The notes below the pieces were generated by a model that searched no databases, had not been told where the DNA came from, and saw nothing but the letters and a program-made list of their open reading frames with translations. Positions 1 to 11,472 of a stretch of 64,000 bases of DNA are shown here, piece after piece (positions within the stretch are counted from its first letter, which is position 1; each line of letters starts with the position of its first letter). The position numbers and the translations under genes are program-made. The stretch lies in the NCBI RefSeq assembly GCF_047948215.1, contig NC_134461.1:85928245-85992244 (forward strand), read 5' to 3'. The stretch is from Lycorma delicatula (Eukaryota; Arthropoda; Insecta; Hemiptera; Fulgoridae).

Positions 1-1640
1 CTGGGTTCCTTTACTTGTTCATAAAACTAAAATAGACATTGACAGGCCGCCGAGTAATAGAAGAAATTAAAAAAAACCTGCTACGGGGACCTACGCGTAC
101 GGGTAGATTCTTTTTATGACATCTTTACGTTTCATACAAAAAATTGAAGGCAACAAACAATTTTATTCTGCATTTCGATACAGTTTTTTTTATTTATTTC
201 ACAAAACAACAGCGCGTAACCGATTTCTAAAAAAAATTCATAAAAAATTAATTTTAATGATTGAAATACTCAGTACATTTTAAACTAAAGGACCTACACG
301 TCATTACATAAATAGAATCCTTTTAACTATCTCAAACATACTAAAATAACGCATTGTTTTTCCAGAATACACTATTTTTATGACATCTATAAGCTTCAAC
401 TAAAAAACTAATTATTTTCTATTTGGATCCATTCTCTTTGAATATTATACAGCAACAGTGCGTAACTGATTTTAAAGAAATGTACAGAAGAAATTAATTT
501 GAATGCCTGAAAGCTATCTTTTAACTTAAAATATTTATAGGTGGGTCTACTAAATATTATTTAGCAGTTTTAATATAAATTATAACTGTAGTTCAAGGTC
601 ATTCGTTTTTTTATGAGAACAACTAACCGGCAGACTGATAGGTAATTATTCGAATAAGAAAATACTAAGAGTAATTATATTCGTTTTTATGCAGCGAGGG
701 CTATACCTAACTAAACTATACAAGCACGGTTACTGTGTTACATTGTAACACAGACTGCGCTAGATAAATACTTGTATGTTGGTATTTTTCTTTCTTTCGA
801 CCTTCAATATTCGTCTTTATATAACAAATACTGTTGTTATAATTTACCAAGGAGGAATGAAAACCACCGTGTTACACTCTCTCTCTTTTTATTTAATATT
901 CTTTTCCTTTTCTGTCATTAAACATGTGTTTATCTTTCTTTATTACTCACTTTTACAAATTTCTTCGTCCTCATTTATACGTAACCTACCCTTTCACTTC
1001 ACTTTCAATTTCAATGTATAACAAATAAACTTTTCTTCCTTATTAAAACCCCTTCTAACACACATTTTATTAAGAATGATTTTTAACAATATACTACTTT
1101 ATTTATTTAATTGTTGACTTTTGCTGGAAATAATAAGGCGTAAACATACAAGAATTCTTATTTCCATTAGCTATGAGCTTGTCCAATTAGTGGCGTAATA
1201 TTTATTTCATAAAATATGCAAATATTTATACTATTTTTAAAATATAGAATTGTCCATAGCCTTTGTTAAAAGTACTATCAGTAAAATGGAAAAAGTAATA
1301 ATTTAATACAAATTGAAAAAAAAATCGTATTTCTTTCTATCGCAAGAAATCCTATCGAAGAATTCCTACCGCATCATTTGATCTCTGAAATAATTCCTTA
1401 TACAACCGGTACACTCGAGACATAATTATAGAAAATAAGGGCGTGTTTATCGAACGGTTATTGTCATGTTTCGTAATTTTCAGATTCTCGACGCCGTTTT
1501 AAACAACAATCCTAAAGTTTTGACATTATAGTGACTTTTTTAAGCCCGTCCTTTATTTAGATCGAGAGGAGATATAACTGGCTAGTCAAAATTTCAAATA
1601 TATCAATACCACAACAGTTCTTGGGTTTCATTTGCCTTGA
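1..1640. other. AT-rich noncoding stretch
   Basis: No recognisable gene, RNA or transposon was seen. The stretch is AT-rich with many short A and T runs. Open frames in it are short and rich in F, L, I, S and Y, as expected from chance reading of such sequence. Confidence 0.5.
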
Positions 1641-1724
1641 ATTATGGGGCTTTATTATAGAAAAAACGAATCTCTTTGTACCGTTAGTTTATTTACAGAA
1701 ATATATTATTTATATATACACACA

Positions 1725-1790
1725 CTAGCTTCAGGGCGTGCCTACGGCATGCCTCCGCAGATAGGCCTATCTGCGGAGGGCCCAGAAGGG
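1725..1790 (-). mobile_element. Helitron-like 3' terminus with hairpin
   Basis: Read on the minus strand, this stretch has a hairpin with stem GCATGCC / GGCACGC (one mismatch) and loop GTA. It is followed by about ten bases, then CTAG and a T. A subterminal hairpin, a terminal CTRR and a flanking T are the known signature of Helitron 3' ends. A perfect 28-bp palindrome lies just inside it at 1752-1779, centred on AGGCCT, and makes the end unusually GC-rich. No matching 5' TC end was located. Confidence 0.5.
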
Positions 1791-1877
1791 CGGCGTCTCG
1801 GAATGCTGTTATTAGATGTCCAAAATTAGACATCTTGTGTAAATTTTTTTTTTTTTTTTGAGTGATAGTGCTAAAAT

Positions 1878-1903
1878 TTTGTGTGTGTAAGTACACACAC
1901 AAA
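1878..1903. repeat. 12-bp hairpin with 2-nt loop
   Basis: TTTGTGTGTGTA and its exact complement face each other across the loop AG. The arms are GT/CA dinucleotide runs, so the palindrome may come from microsatellite sequence. Confidence 0.7.
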
Positions 1904-2211
1904 TTAATTTAGAAAAAGTGCCCATAAATGAATTCACAGTAGAACTTTTATGGGTCTTTGATATACAGATATCGAAACTAACCGAATGATATTTTATTTG
2001 TAAAACTAACCTTCCTTTCGACTATCACATGGATAGTCAATAGTATTTTCTGTATCGATTTATTTTTATCGAAAATAGTTGTATTTTAAGATCTGCTACG
2101 ATATTGAATGAATGAATTACGATAGTAATATTTATTAATTTATTTTATAATTATTATTGTTGTTATTTATTGTTTATAAACATTTAAGAAAAAATCTTAT
2201 GATCTTTTGAT

Positions 2212-2212
<1 letters not shown>

Positions 2213-2258
<46 letters not shown>

Positions 2259-2300
2259 CACGCGCGCGCGCGCGCGCGAGCGAACACACACACACACACA
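2213..2300. repeat. Compound CA/CG/CA microsatellite
   Basis: A run of about 20 CA units is followed by about nine CG units and then a further CA run. The embedded CG block stands out in AT-rich DNA and could favour left-handed (Z) DNA. Confidence 0.95.
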
Positions 2301-2438
2301 ATTACATTAGTGTTTACACACACAATCAATTAGGATTTATGGAATTAACTTTTCCAACTGAATAATATCTTGCAATATCAACCATTCCATGATTCATCTA
2401 CTTTTTAATTAAAATTTTAATAATTTTTTTTTATTAAA

Positions 2439-2745
2439 ACGGCTAAAACCCGATCAGCCGTAGAGTGTTGAAATTTTAGATTTGGGATTTCTGTAACATC
2501 TAAATCTACACCTCCCCTTTTGATTCCAATCGACTTAACCATAAAAGCCCAAAATCCAAGCAATTTGGATTTTGAACTTTTTCTTAACTGCAGTAACAAG
2601 CCCTCATTGAGAGCTTTTCAACGATATATCATAAGTGGTACTTATTTTTCATTGGTTCCAGAGTTATAGCCAAATAAAATTTTAAATAATGAAATATTTG
2701 TATCTTACAAAGGGAAGGCACATCGGTTCGAATTCGGCTTCATTT
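2439..2745 (-). repeat. Dispersed repeat family X, copy 1
   Basis: The reverse complement matches stretches at 11473-11905 and 21115-21560 in the same order. Shared landmarks are a GATGTGCCTTCC-like start, 'ATTTCATT.ATTAAAATTT', 'TTACTGCAGTTAAG' and 'GATTTTGGGCTTTT'. No coding capacity was recognised. It could be a non-autonomous element or the untranslated end of a larger one. Confidence 0.7.
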
Positions 2746-4024
2746 CCTTCTCTTTTTGCTACCTTTTTATTTTTTTTTAATTTAAATATATTGATTTTAT
2801 TAATAATTATTAACCTGTGAGAAGTTTTTTTACAATAAATAATAATTCAATAATAAAAATATATGACAAAAAAAACCAAAAACAGAAGTTATTAGTGAAA
2901 TAAAATTTTATGTACTTCTAAAAATGTTTATATATCATTTTTTATTAATATATGATACTATCAAAAAATTCCTTGATTTTGATAAATAAAATATCAAACG
3001 AATATTATAAATATTCACTAACTTATAAATCTTGGAAACTGTGTAACCGTTTATCATAATAGAACCCGGATTTGATTAATATAAAAAAAAAAAAACACAA
3101 CGCTGTAATAAAAAACATTTCGTGATATAAGACATTTTCGTGACATTTCGTGATATTATGTTTACATAATTATGAATTTTCTTTGATAAATTTACGCCCA
3201 ATGTTATTTAAAAAGTAAACAACATACTATTTTACAAAATAAAAAAAAAACTTTAATAATATTTTTCTTCGATAAAAACACGTTTTCTAGTAACGTTTAA
3301 ACAGTTAGATTTTATTATACGTTGAAATCGTTACAAAAATTTTTCATACATATTGGCCGTTCTTAGTAATTATTTAAACAATGAAACTCTATTGAAATTC
3401 TGTTAGCGTATTTTTATATTGTATAACGGATAAAAGTCTGTCGTATGCTGAAAATATTAATAATAGTAGAGTACAGTGGCACAACACAACAGTAATATTA
3501 GAATACAGTACAATGTGACACAGTCCACCAGTCACTATAATAGACATTAGAGTTCAGTTAATAAAATATTCTTTTAATTAAACTTCGTTTTTTTATCTGA
3601 ATCACGATTTTTTTATCAACGCATACTGAATAGAAATCGATTTTTTATTATAATAATTCTATTAAGACACTCAAGTAATTTTATTATTATTATTATTAAC
3701 CGAATGAATGAGTGGTTGAACATGCCATTAATGTCTACTTCAAGTTCATTGACCTTTATTCTTCCTGTCATCAATTTAATATATTTTATACTAGCTTTAA
3801 ACGGATTCTCTGAAATGTTCTACTCAGGTATATCCCATATAATCTACAAATAGAGAAAAAAACCTAATATCTTTATGTACTACAAAATCAGTACTAAACT
3901 GAATAACTTTATGTCAGGTGCGACTTTTGTTATGTTTATTATTATTATTTTTTTTAAGATGAACAAGTATTAAGAACTTACAAGTTTACGAAGTACATTC
4001 AGTCAAGACAATAATTAAATAACT
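2746..4024. other. AT-rich noncoding stretch
   Basis: No gene or named element is visible. There are several A/T homopolymers and short ATT trinucleotide runs. Confidence 0.5.
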
Positions 4025-4080
4025 TTGAAGTACTTTTTTAGTTCCTTTTACGAAATAAAGGAAGTATTTTGATCGCAAAG
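4025..4080 (-). repeat. Fragment of dispersed repeat family X
   Basis: On the minus strand this reads as the 3' end of family X: GCGATCAAAATACTTCCTTT, then a short spacer, then AAAGGAAC. It corresponds to the ends of the copies at 11860-11905 and 21530-21560. Confidence 0.5.
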
Positions 4081-4368
4081 TTAGTGTACTTACATATATT
4101 CCACCAAATTAAATTCAATAACAAAACTACATTAGTACAGTTCAAAAAATAAGCAAAACAATATAAAATTAAATATTATTTAATGATTCACATAGTTTAA
4201 TTCAAATATTTCGATTTTCTCAAAATTTTCTAATACTCATATTTCACTGTATAAGGCTGTTGACTAGGATCGTGTTACAGATGATGAAAATTAAATCCAC
4301 CTAATGTAAGTACTCCATATGCCAAATGCACATTCGGTGCTGCTTTTTGATTAAATCGAATTAATAAA

Positions 4369-4497
4369 TTTTGAAATATCTGCAGGAGGTTTGACTGTTG
4401 ACTCTTGGCTGTTGAATTGTCCATGTTTTATAATTCAGACTTACGAATTTATATATTTTGAAATATTTGTAGGAGGACTCTTGGCTGTTGAAATGTA
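4369..4497. repeat. Local imperfect tandem duplication
   Basis: The segment TTTTGAAATATCTGCAGGAGG, with GACTCTTGGCTGTTGAA downstream, recurs within 100 bp as TTTTGAAATATTTGTAGGAGG with the same GACTCTTGGCTGTTGAA. The second copy lacks about ten bases. Confidence 0.75.
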
Positions 4498-4520
4498 CGT
4501 AACTCTAAAGAGTTACGTAC
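4495..4520. repeat. 12-bp perfect hairpin
   Basis: GTACGTAACTCT and its exact complement are separated by two bases. No T-tract or gene context suggests a terminator. Confidence 0.8.
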
Positions 4521-5819
4521 GATTTTATTGTTGATTTTTTTTTCTTTAATATATATAAATAAATAAAACGATAAAAATAAATAAATAAAATAATAAAAAA
4601 TAAAATTAAAAAAAAGTATAAAAAATTAATAAAAAATAAAAAGTCTCTTTTGAATTATTTTTCTAATAGTCTCTCTCTCTCATCATCATGATTTATCATT
4701 TGTCATGCTAATTTTATTAGATGCACCTCGCCTTTCTTTTTTTCATTTTATTTAATTTTTTTATTTTCCTGTAAAAGAAAAATAATGTTACATAATAAAA
4801 AAAAATAATAACAATTATTTTCTTATTGACCTAAAACAGAATTATAACAAAATTAATCTAAAAGATTTACATACAATTAAACTAACTATACGTTTGGGCA
4901 TGACCGCGCATCCGTTTCTCCAGTTGACTTCAAGGAAAAAGTAATACAGATTCATTTTACATAATAACCAAAGGCAGGCTACTCATAAAAAAAAAAATGG
5001 CTTTTCCTAATAAAAATTATAAATTTCTCGACCTCACTGCCCGCTGAAATTTTCTGCATCTCGGACATTATTAACCGATTTAATTTCGGTCTTCCCCATT
5101 TAATACACAAATTATAACTCTAATTACTAATTCATTTCCAACCAGAAAATCCTAATATTTGGAGAACCCAACATGAACCTAGAAAATGTACTTTTAAGCG
5201 TTACAAAGGAAGCCTACGTGTCTTTCGGCCTCCCTATTAAGAGCAGCGCCTACCTCATGCTCTGAACAGAGTATTAATAAAATTTCTGATGTTTAAAAAT
5301 CATATATATATTTAGATGATTAAATCTAAATTTAAACTAATTTATGATATATGTCGTGATACTTGCTCGACTAACTCTCTCAAACCACACTTCTTTGCAT
5401 TTCTCATTCTTTTTCTGTAGAATAACGCTAAATTGACCATTCCATCCATCTGTCATCGAATCAAACACCATTTCTAACAATAATCACCCACTCTCTGCCC
5501 TCTCATGTCTCTGACCGCCGTAAGTTTTCAATAAACTTTTGTCGGGAAGGGATAACGTTCTCAATACATATTTAAAATGCTTTTTAATATCTGTATATAG
5601 ATAAGTTTTTGTATTTAAAAATATAAACTAATAAAAAAAATTACTATTTAAGATTTACTTATTTTTCATTTTTAATCATTAACCGTTTTAAATTAAATAA
5701 AAATTATATTAATGACTTTGATTTTTAAGACTCCTGGTAACTTCAAATAAGATGGTCTCCCAGTAATATATTTTATAAAGCAGATAAAGTTTAAATACTT
5801 AAGGGCAGATGTAAGAGAT
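4521..5819. other. Noncoding stretch, partly less AT-rich
   Basis: The stretch at 4520-4860 is mostly A/T low complexity. From about 4880 to 5560 the base composition rises in GC, with no frame long enough to call. This portion may be an old unrecognised transposon. Confidence 0.4.
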
Positions 5820-6905
5820 TGGTTTGCTTGGCATTTCTCCCGCCACCACCCCATTCGGTCGCCCTAAAGCATAAGACCGAATGTCTGTGCCGCAAACTGG
5901 TGTTGAGCCTCGAAACAGTTTAGCGACTAGTGTTCTAAATAGCTCCTAGAGCTTACCTAACAGCATGAGCGGACTAAGCGCGGTGCCATACACCACCGGC
6001 TTACGTGTACCAACCCACCCCGTCAACCTACTAAAAATATATATGATATCCATAAATTAAAATTTACTTCGTCTAGACAGCAATTCGCTGCCATGCTAGG
6101 TCGCTGAATGCCAGCAAGTACCTATCCACCATATTAAGCTGATAGGCAGAACCGAAACAGATATTGGTTCAAATTAACATGGTTGGTGAGTACCTGGTCA
6201 CCCGTTGCCCTTAAAAACGAGCTCGAGGCATACTATCCTCCAGATGCCGTATAAACTTGTACAGGGATTTTCCCTTAGTGTGGTGTTCAATTACAGCTGA
6301 GATGCTTCCATCGCGAGGTTGTGTAGCCTCTTCCGCAGGCGGGAGATGGGCAACTGAACGAAAATTTAGATCCGGTGCATTGTGATCACCGTTCCGTTCC
6401 GGTACTGGCCCGGCCCGAAACCGCATCCCAAATACCTGGGCCTCCCTGTTTCTTCGCTATCGTCACATGGCTGTCCGAACTTTCACCGCTAAATCGATTG
6501 CGAGAGCCTTTCCTAATATGGTGGTAGCCTCGTAGGAGGTTGCTTTAAAAACACCAGTGCGTATGGGCACTCCTTAAACAAGTGCTCTATTGATATCCAT
6601 CCTATACTGTGGTTGCTGCTAAACAGCAACTTCTCATCAAACAAAACATCTAGGTACTTATGAACTCTCACTCGGCTGATTACAGCTTTTATACGTAATG
6701 TGGGGGTTTCGACTGAACGATAATTGTCTGCACCCTTGAGAAGCAAAATTTCGTCTTGAGCACAGAAATCTTTAAATTTTGAATGTCCTTTCAATTACCA
6801 CGAACTAAAAGGAGACAATCATCGGGGAAAATCTGCGCCGTGACCTCTTCTGGAAATGTCAATCCCAGAAAACCGTCAAATTCGTAAGAGAATACAAGAT
6901 TCTTT
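5820..6905 (-). pseudogene. R1-like LINE reverse transcriptase relic
   Basis: This is a decayed non-LTR retrotransposon polymerase read on the minus strand. At about 6875-6800 it reads EVTAQIFPDDCLLLVRGN. That matches the reverse-transcriptase catalytic box usually written FADD, with alanine changed to proline. Downstream come LLLKG, then PTLRI and RVRVHKYLDVLFDEKLLFSS, the region after the catalytic box in R1-group elements. ATSYEATTILGKALAIDLAV follows at about 6550-6480. A last open stretch, 6426-6211, contains KSLYKFIRHLED. In-frame stops (after VRGN, for example) and frame changes break it repeatedly, and the upstream half is missing. The GC-rich block 5820-6200 is probably its 3' end. 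The clade assignment is an inference from motif resemblance. Confidence 0.75.
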
Positions 6906-7507
6906 TAAGTACATTAAATCTACATGAATTTTATTATCATTTTGAGAGTAAAAGAGCTGTCAACCGTTTAAGGCTCGCACACAAAGATGGTAGTTTACTA
7001 CTGTAACCAATAAGTAGTGTTATTATAAGAGAATACTGTATACGGTTGATATAGTTATTGTTGGATAGACTGATATGTTTTTATATATCTCCACTGTTAA
7101 CTTAAAAAAAAATTATTTAATTTTGTTTGTACGTATTTCGTTGTAATTTAAAAATAAATTGGGATTTGGATATTAATAATTTTTGAAGTATGTAAATTTT
7201 AGTAGAATATGTTTTTAATTAAAATATTTTAGCAAAAATCAGAAAGATTATTATCGGCTAAAAACACAAGAAGAATAATATCAAATTGCCCGTAAAAAAC
7301 ATTAATAAATTTTGACGAAAAAATTTTAATGTAATTTTTTCATTTTATTGTAAAGTTAAAAAATCTGATAATTTATTATTTGCTGAACGATTCAGATTTA
7401 AAACGAGTGTAACCCTTGATTAGGTTAAGTCAATGATTCTCAAAATTTCACTTCTGTATCCTGGTTAAAAATTATACACAACTGTGATTATTCAAAATTA
7501 TAAAAAA
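6906..7507. other. AT-rich noncoding stretch
   Basis: No gene or repeat was recognised between the LINE relic and the Helitron end. Confidence 0.5.
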
Positions 7508-8708
7508 CTAGCTCTACCTGCCACGCTTCGCTGTGGCACATTGTGGTTGGATGGATGAGAAATGAGAAATAAAACAAAGCATACGTTTCATAGAATTTTA
7601 ATTTTGCAATACTTGTGGATATACAATATTTTTTTGTTTTTCCACTGTCTGCGTAGATATAAAGGCTATCTGGTTTGCCGACTCGGGAACACGCAACATA
7701 CAGTTGCCCATGTGAGAAGCAATCCGCATCTAAATCTAAACCACACAATTCTAAAGATTGACCTTCCTCCTGGCGCATCCAAGAAGAAGGTCCCCCCCAA
7801 CTCCGTCATTTATCATTTGCATTATGCGATCATAAATGCCTTTCTGTTCACGCGTTAATTTGGGAATGTTTGATTGGACATATGACTGAAGATCAGCAAT
7901 GTTGTAACTCTGTTCGCGGCGTAAATCCACATCAAATGAAGCAATCGCAGCTCGAGTGGGTGCTGACATTCCCAATTGACTAAGAACTTTATTTGCATTA
8001 GCTAACCACTTGTCTTCAATATTTATCAATGCTTCGTTGTAAATGCCTTCTGTAAATTCCATGGTCATATTGATATTTTCTAGCGTACTCTATGCAAAAT
8101 ATCCTCAGCTATATGCGATCGATATCTTTCCCATAACTCTGTGGGAGATGAAGTTCCCTTCATCTCCCACGGTCATCTCTCAGCGGTCAATATAATTGCG
8201 AATAATGCGCGAATTTGGTTTGGATGTGCAGTGTTGCACGCGTCATTAATACATATATCCCACTGTTGGTCGTTTTCTAATAAATTCAGAGCTTGGTAAA
8301 GACGCAACTCAATCACGACACGATCACACAAAAGTACCTCGATTAAAGTGAATATTTAATTCAGATTGTATAATAATCTGAATCAGATGCAAGTGGATAC
8401 GTTTTTTTGGTGGTTAATAAACAATGTAATTGGGAACAGGTATTGTTTCACATGTGACTGCGGTTGTCGTTAGCTAGTACGGCGAGTATTCCCCTCGCTT
8501 CCGGCAGATGGCGCGATCATTGGTACACAGCTGACCGTTAAAAAAACTGTTTTCTCGCGGTCGTGGGTATGTGACTGATGCGAAAAATAGATAAAAACAA
8601 TCTTTGATGCGGGTTATATATCGTGCTAAAATTTGAGCTCAATCGGTGCAGAACATTTTGAGTTTTTGAAGCGTAGACAAACGAACTTAATATTTTTATA
8701 TATAAAGA
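7508..8708 (-). mobile_element. Internally deleted Helitron with both termini
   Basis: Both rolling-circle transposon ends are visible on the minus strand. The 5' end is TC at 8708, preceded by A. The 3' end has a hairpin with stem GCCAC / GTGGC around AGCGAAGC, then a short spacer, CTAG at 7508 and a host T. This gives A|TC...CTAG|T, the standard Helitron insertion into an AT dinucleotide. The 1201-bp interior keeps only pieces of the RepHel protein, so it is non-autonomous. A 13-bp hairpin with a 4-nt loop lies at 8141-8170. Confidence 0.9.
7560..8380 (-). pseudogene. Helitron RepHel helicase remnant
   Basis: Intact RepHel joins a rolling-circle nuclease to a PIF1-type helicase. Pieces are visible from 8330 downwards: VVIELRLYQALNLL, then AEDILHRVR, then a frame from 8068 to 7751 with NEALINIEDKWL and LTREQKGIYDRIMQMIND. 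The last piece is the lead-in to the helicase Walker A region. The sequence then jumps to the helicase C-terminus at 7770-7640 (GQSLELCGLDL, FSHGQLYVACSRV). The ATP-binding core between them is deleted, together with the whole nuclease domain. The frame shifts at the junction near 7755. Product identity rests on family motifs; the deletion is seen directly. Confidence 0.85.
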
Positions 8709-8714
8709 TTTGTG

Positions 8715-9240
8715 GGCTGCGAAAAAAGCCCTTAAGTCGTGCGAAAAAGGACATCATTTTAAATGCTTACAAAAGCAGAGTAATGCTTACAAATTACAGA
8801 ATAATCAAACTGCGTTGATTTCAGATGTGAATAAACTGCTAACGTAAGTAGAAGTTGTGCTACTTCAGAGTACAACGTGATTCTCGAGTATGAATCTACT
8901 AATGAATTACGGTCTCCAAAGAAAACAAAACCCCGCAGGTCAATTAAGAAAAAGGTGAGATTTTGATAAAAACGCGATTCGTAAAAAAATTGAATTATTT
9001 AGAAATAGATTAGCGGTGTATTATGTCCTTTGGATGAGAATTCGGTTATTGTCTTCCACAACGCTTCTTATCATTAAACGAAAAGAATTCCAGCCGTGTT
9101 ATAGAAAAACAATGCTATCAAAATGTGGCTTAGTTCAAAAGGAATAATTTTTGAAGAGGTTTAAGTTAATGTTCAATCATTGCAAAGGGTTTCGCGTATT
9201 AAAAGTAATTATAGTCCGTATAAAATTGGTTTGACACACA
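8715..9240 (+). pseudogene. IS630-like (DDE_3) transposase remnant
   Basis: Broken plus-strand pieces match the order of an IS630/Tc1-like transposase. At 8720-8790 it reads AKKDIILNAYKSRV. At 8888-8945 it reads YESTNELRSPKKTKPRRSIK, then NAIRKKIELF, the basic linker and second DNA-binding helix region. At about 9040 it jumps to NSVIVFHNASYH, where an active element has D in place of this H (the DN.PYH catalytic motif). WLSSKGIIFEE follows at 9125-9155, then LQRVSRIKSNYSPYKI. Most of the catalytic domain between is deleted. It starts a few bases past the Helitron 5' terminus, so the Helitron may have landed in or beside it. Confidence 0.75.
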
Positions 9241-9290
9241 ACGCCATATTGGTAAGTCGTGTTTTTATTCGGCTCTTAACGAATATGTTT

Positions 9291-9450
9291 GCCGGCCTCC
9301 GTAGCGTGAGTGGTAACGTCTCGGACTTTAATCCGGTGGTTCCGAGTTGGAATCCCGGTCAGGCCCATGGCATTTTCATACGCTATAAATCATTCATATC
9401 ATCATCTGAAGCAATGCATAACGGTAGTTTCGGAAGTTAGAAAAAACAAA
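9291..9450 (+). repeat. tRNA-derived SINE, family B
   Basis: The head resembles a tRNA gene. It has an A-box-like GTAGCGTGAGTGG at about 9300 and a B-box-like GGTTCCGAGTTGGAATCC near 9340-9357. A body ending in CATCATCTGAAGCAAT and an A-rich tail follow. AACGAATA occurs near each end (9278-9285 and 9455-9462) and may be a short target duplication. A relative lies inverted at 24140-24292. Confidence 0.8.
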
Positions 9451-9499
9451 AATAAACGAATACTTAGTTGTGTGGTTTCAGTGTTACTATTTGTGAATT

Positions 9500-9987
9500 T
9501 TGTTCTTTGCTTTTACATAGCAAAGAACGCTAAATGACCAAAAAACGATTGTTTGGTCATATATATGTAAAAAAATAATTAACAAAGGATTTTTTGGTCA
9601 TTATGTAGGGATATTATTTTCTGTGTATTTGGTTATTTCGACTTTTTTTGTTTGCATAGTCTTAAGTCTATCTGGGCTATAAGAAAGTTGGGTGTTTTAA
9701 TTTATTTACTGTAAGTCATCCTTCTTGGTGGCTTTTCTTTTTTAGTTTTGGTGTTTTTTTTTTTTTTTTTTTAATAAAATACAGATGTTTTAGCTGTTAA
9801 ATATAATTCAAAGAAATTTGTTACTTAATCAGTTGTGATTTTGTTTGCATTGGCAACGGCCATACGGGCTCTTTGTGATTGGTCGTTGTGTTTGACAGCG
9901 GCCATCTTGCATTGATCTGATTGGTTTTCCTTTGTTTACATTTCCAAATTAAAAATGTACAAATTAAAAATAGATAGATAGATTTAT
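9500..9987. other. Noncoding stretch with two small hairpins
   Basis: GTTCTTTGCT pairs with AGCAAAGAAC at 9502-9528. The motif TGACCAAAAAA recurs in both orientations at 9534, 9552 and 9590. This could be the interior of the non-autonomous Helitron whose 5' end is at 10123. Confidence 0.4.
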
Positions 9988-10123
9988 TAAAAATAGATGA
10001 AAACAATCTTTGATGCGGGTATGCGGGTTATATATCGTGCTAAAATTTGAGCTCAATCGGTGCAGAACATTTTGAGTTTTTGAAGCCGTACACAAATGAA
10101 CTTAACATTTTTATATATATAGA
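9988..10123 (-). mobile_element. Second Helitron 5' terminus
   Basis: This is almost identical to 8583-8708, the 5' 125 bp of the Helitron at 7508-8708. It begins TCTATATATATAAAAATG on the minus strand and is preceded by A. It carries an 8-bp micro-duplication of TATGCGGG that the other copy lacks. No hairpin plus CTAG end was found to its left, so the element is truncated or its 3' end has decayed. Confidence 0.85.
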
Positions 10124-10989
10124 TTAAGCCCGGTCTGTTAAACGATTAATTTTAGTAAAGGTTTATAACTTTTTTAAATTAAAAAAAATGAAATATGAAC
10201 AACAGATGATCGATAAAAAATTCTCAAATTTTAAAAATAAACAGTAAATAAAAAAAAAATTACTTATGTGAAATAAGGCTGAGTTGCAATTTTTTTTTTT
10301 TTACGGCCCGGAAGAACCAATTAGTCATTTATGTTTAGTATTTCTGATCTTCCAATACTCTTTCATTGTCCTGGAAAAATCCCTTTTCCAGGAGTTGCAA
10401 TTTATTTATTTATTTCTTATTTTTTGTTTATGTGGGTTAACTACCAGTATGATTATTGTTACCCAAATAAGAGCGATAACGGTACACTACTAGTATGAAA
10501 CAGGTTTATTTTTTTAGAAATGCTGAAAAAAGAGACGTAAACTTTATACAGAAGAAAAATAATAAAAATGAAACATAAAACAGAATAACGTACGATATTT
10601 TGTTTTACGTTTCTTGCTGTAGCCCTTTATTACAATAACTATTTGACGTATTATTTTACTCTCTCTATTATGTAAACATACGATAGTTGAGAGTAATAAC
10701 TTAGTCATATGTATTTATATCCTTTGAAGGTACTCTTAAAATATTGCTTTTCTAAATTTGTCTTTGCAGTTTCGAAAGACTATGTAATAACTTAGCTGCT
10801 TTGCCTACCGTTCTGAAAAAGCATAAAATAACATATTAGAATGCCAAGAATAAGGCTTTGCGAAAGGAATACAGCGACTACCAATCCACTCACTCAGATA
10901 AGGAAGCTTCTAGGATCGTTTAAGTGGCTGGATTGCTACTAAAACCCCTAATTTGTTTACATAAAAAATTAATTTAAACAACAGGAAAA
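10124..10989. other. AT-rich noncoding stretch
   Basis: No gene is visible. A 9-bp hairpin with a 5-nt loop (CCTGGAAAA, loop ATCCC) lies at 10370-10392. Confidence 0.5.
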
Positions 10990-11420
10990 TATTTTTGAAA
11001 GTATATGTTTGGAGTGCAGCTTTATATGAAAATGAAACTCTGACGATTGGGGTACCTGAGAAGAAAAGATTGGAAGCTTTTGAAATGTGGTGTTATAGGA
11101 GAATGTTACAAATCAGATAGGTAAATAAAGTGATAAATGAAGAGGTGTTGCGGCAAATTGAAGAAGAGAGAAGCAATTGGAAAACTATAATTAAAAGAAG
11201 AGATAGACTTATAGGCCACATATTAAGGCATCCTGGAATAGTCACTTTAATGTTGGAGGGATACGTAGATGGAAAAAATTGTGCAGGTAGGCAACATCTG
11301 AAATACGTAAAACAAGTTGTTAAGGATGTAGGATGTAGAGGGTATATCGAAATGAAATGACTGGCACTAGATTGGATCTTGGAGAGCTACATCAAACCAG
11401 TCAAGTGACTGAAGACAAAA
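10990..11420 (+). pseudogene. LINE (RTE-like) ORF C-terminus and 3' tail
   Basis: This is a 5'-truncated retrotransposon copy. It reads KVYVWSAALYENETLTIG, then KRLEAFEMWCYRRML. After a stop come EEVLRQIEEERSNW and KRRDRLIGHILRH, then GRQHLKYVKQVVKDVGCRGY. LALDWI and a short tail ending GAAGACAAAAAAAAAA follow. These phrases typify the C-terminus of a widespread insect endonuclease/reverse-transcriptase LINE. The stops show it is dead. The same 3' end recurs inverted at 32968-33131. Confidence 0.85.
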
Positions 11421-11472
11421 AAAAAATTCATCGTAAAACTATTTTTACAATGAGAGGTTCATTTAAATCAAT

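Noticed and set aside
2213..2300. CRISPR-like regular repetition
   Set aside because: It is a dinucleotide microsatellite, with no repeat-spacer structure. No CRISPR array was seen anywhere in the window.
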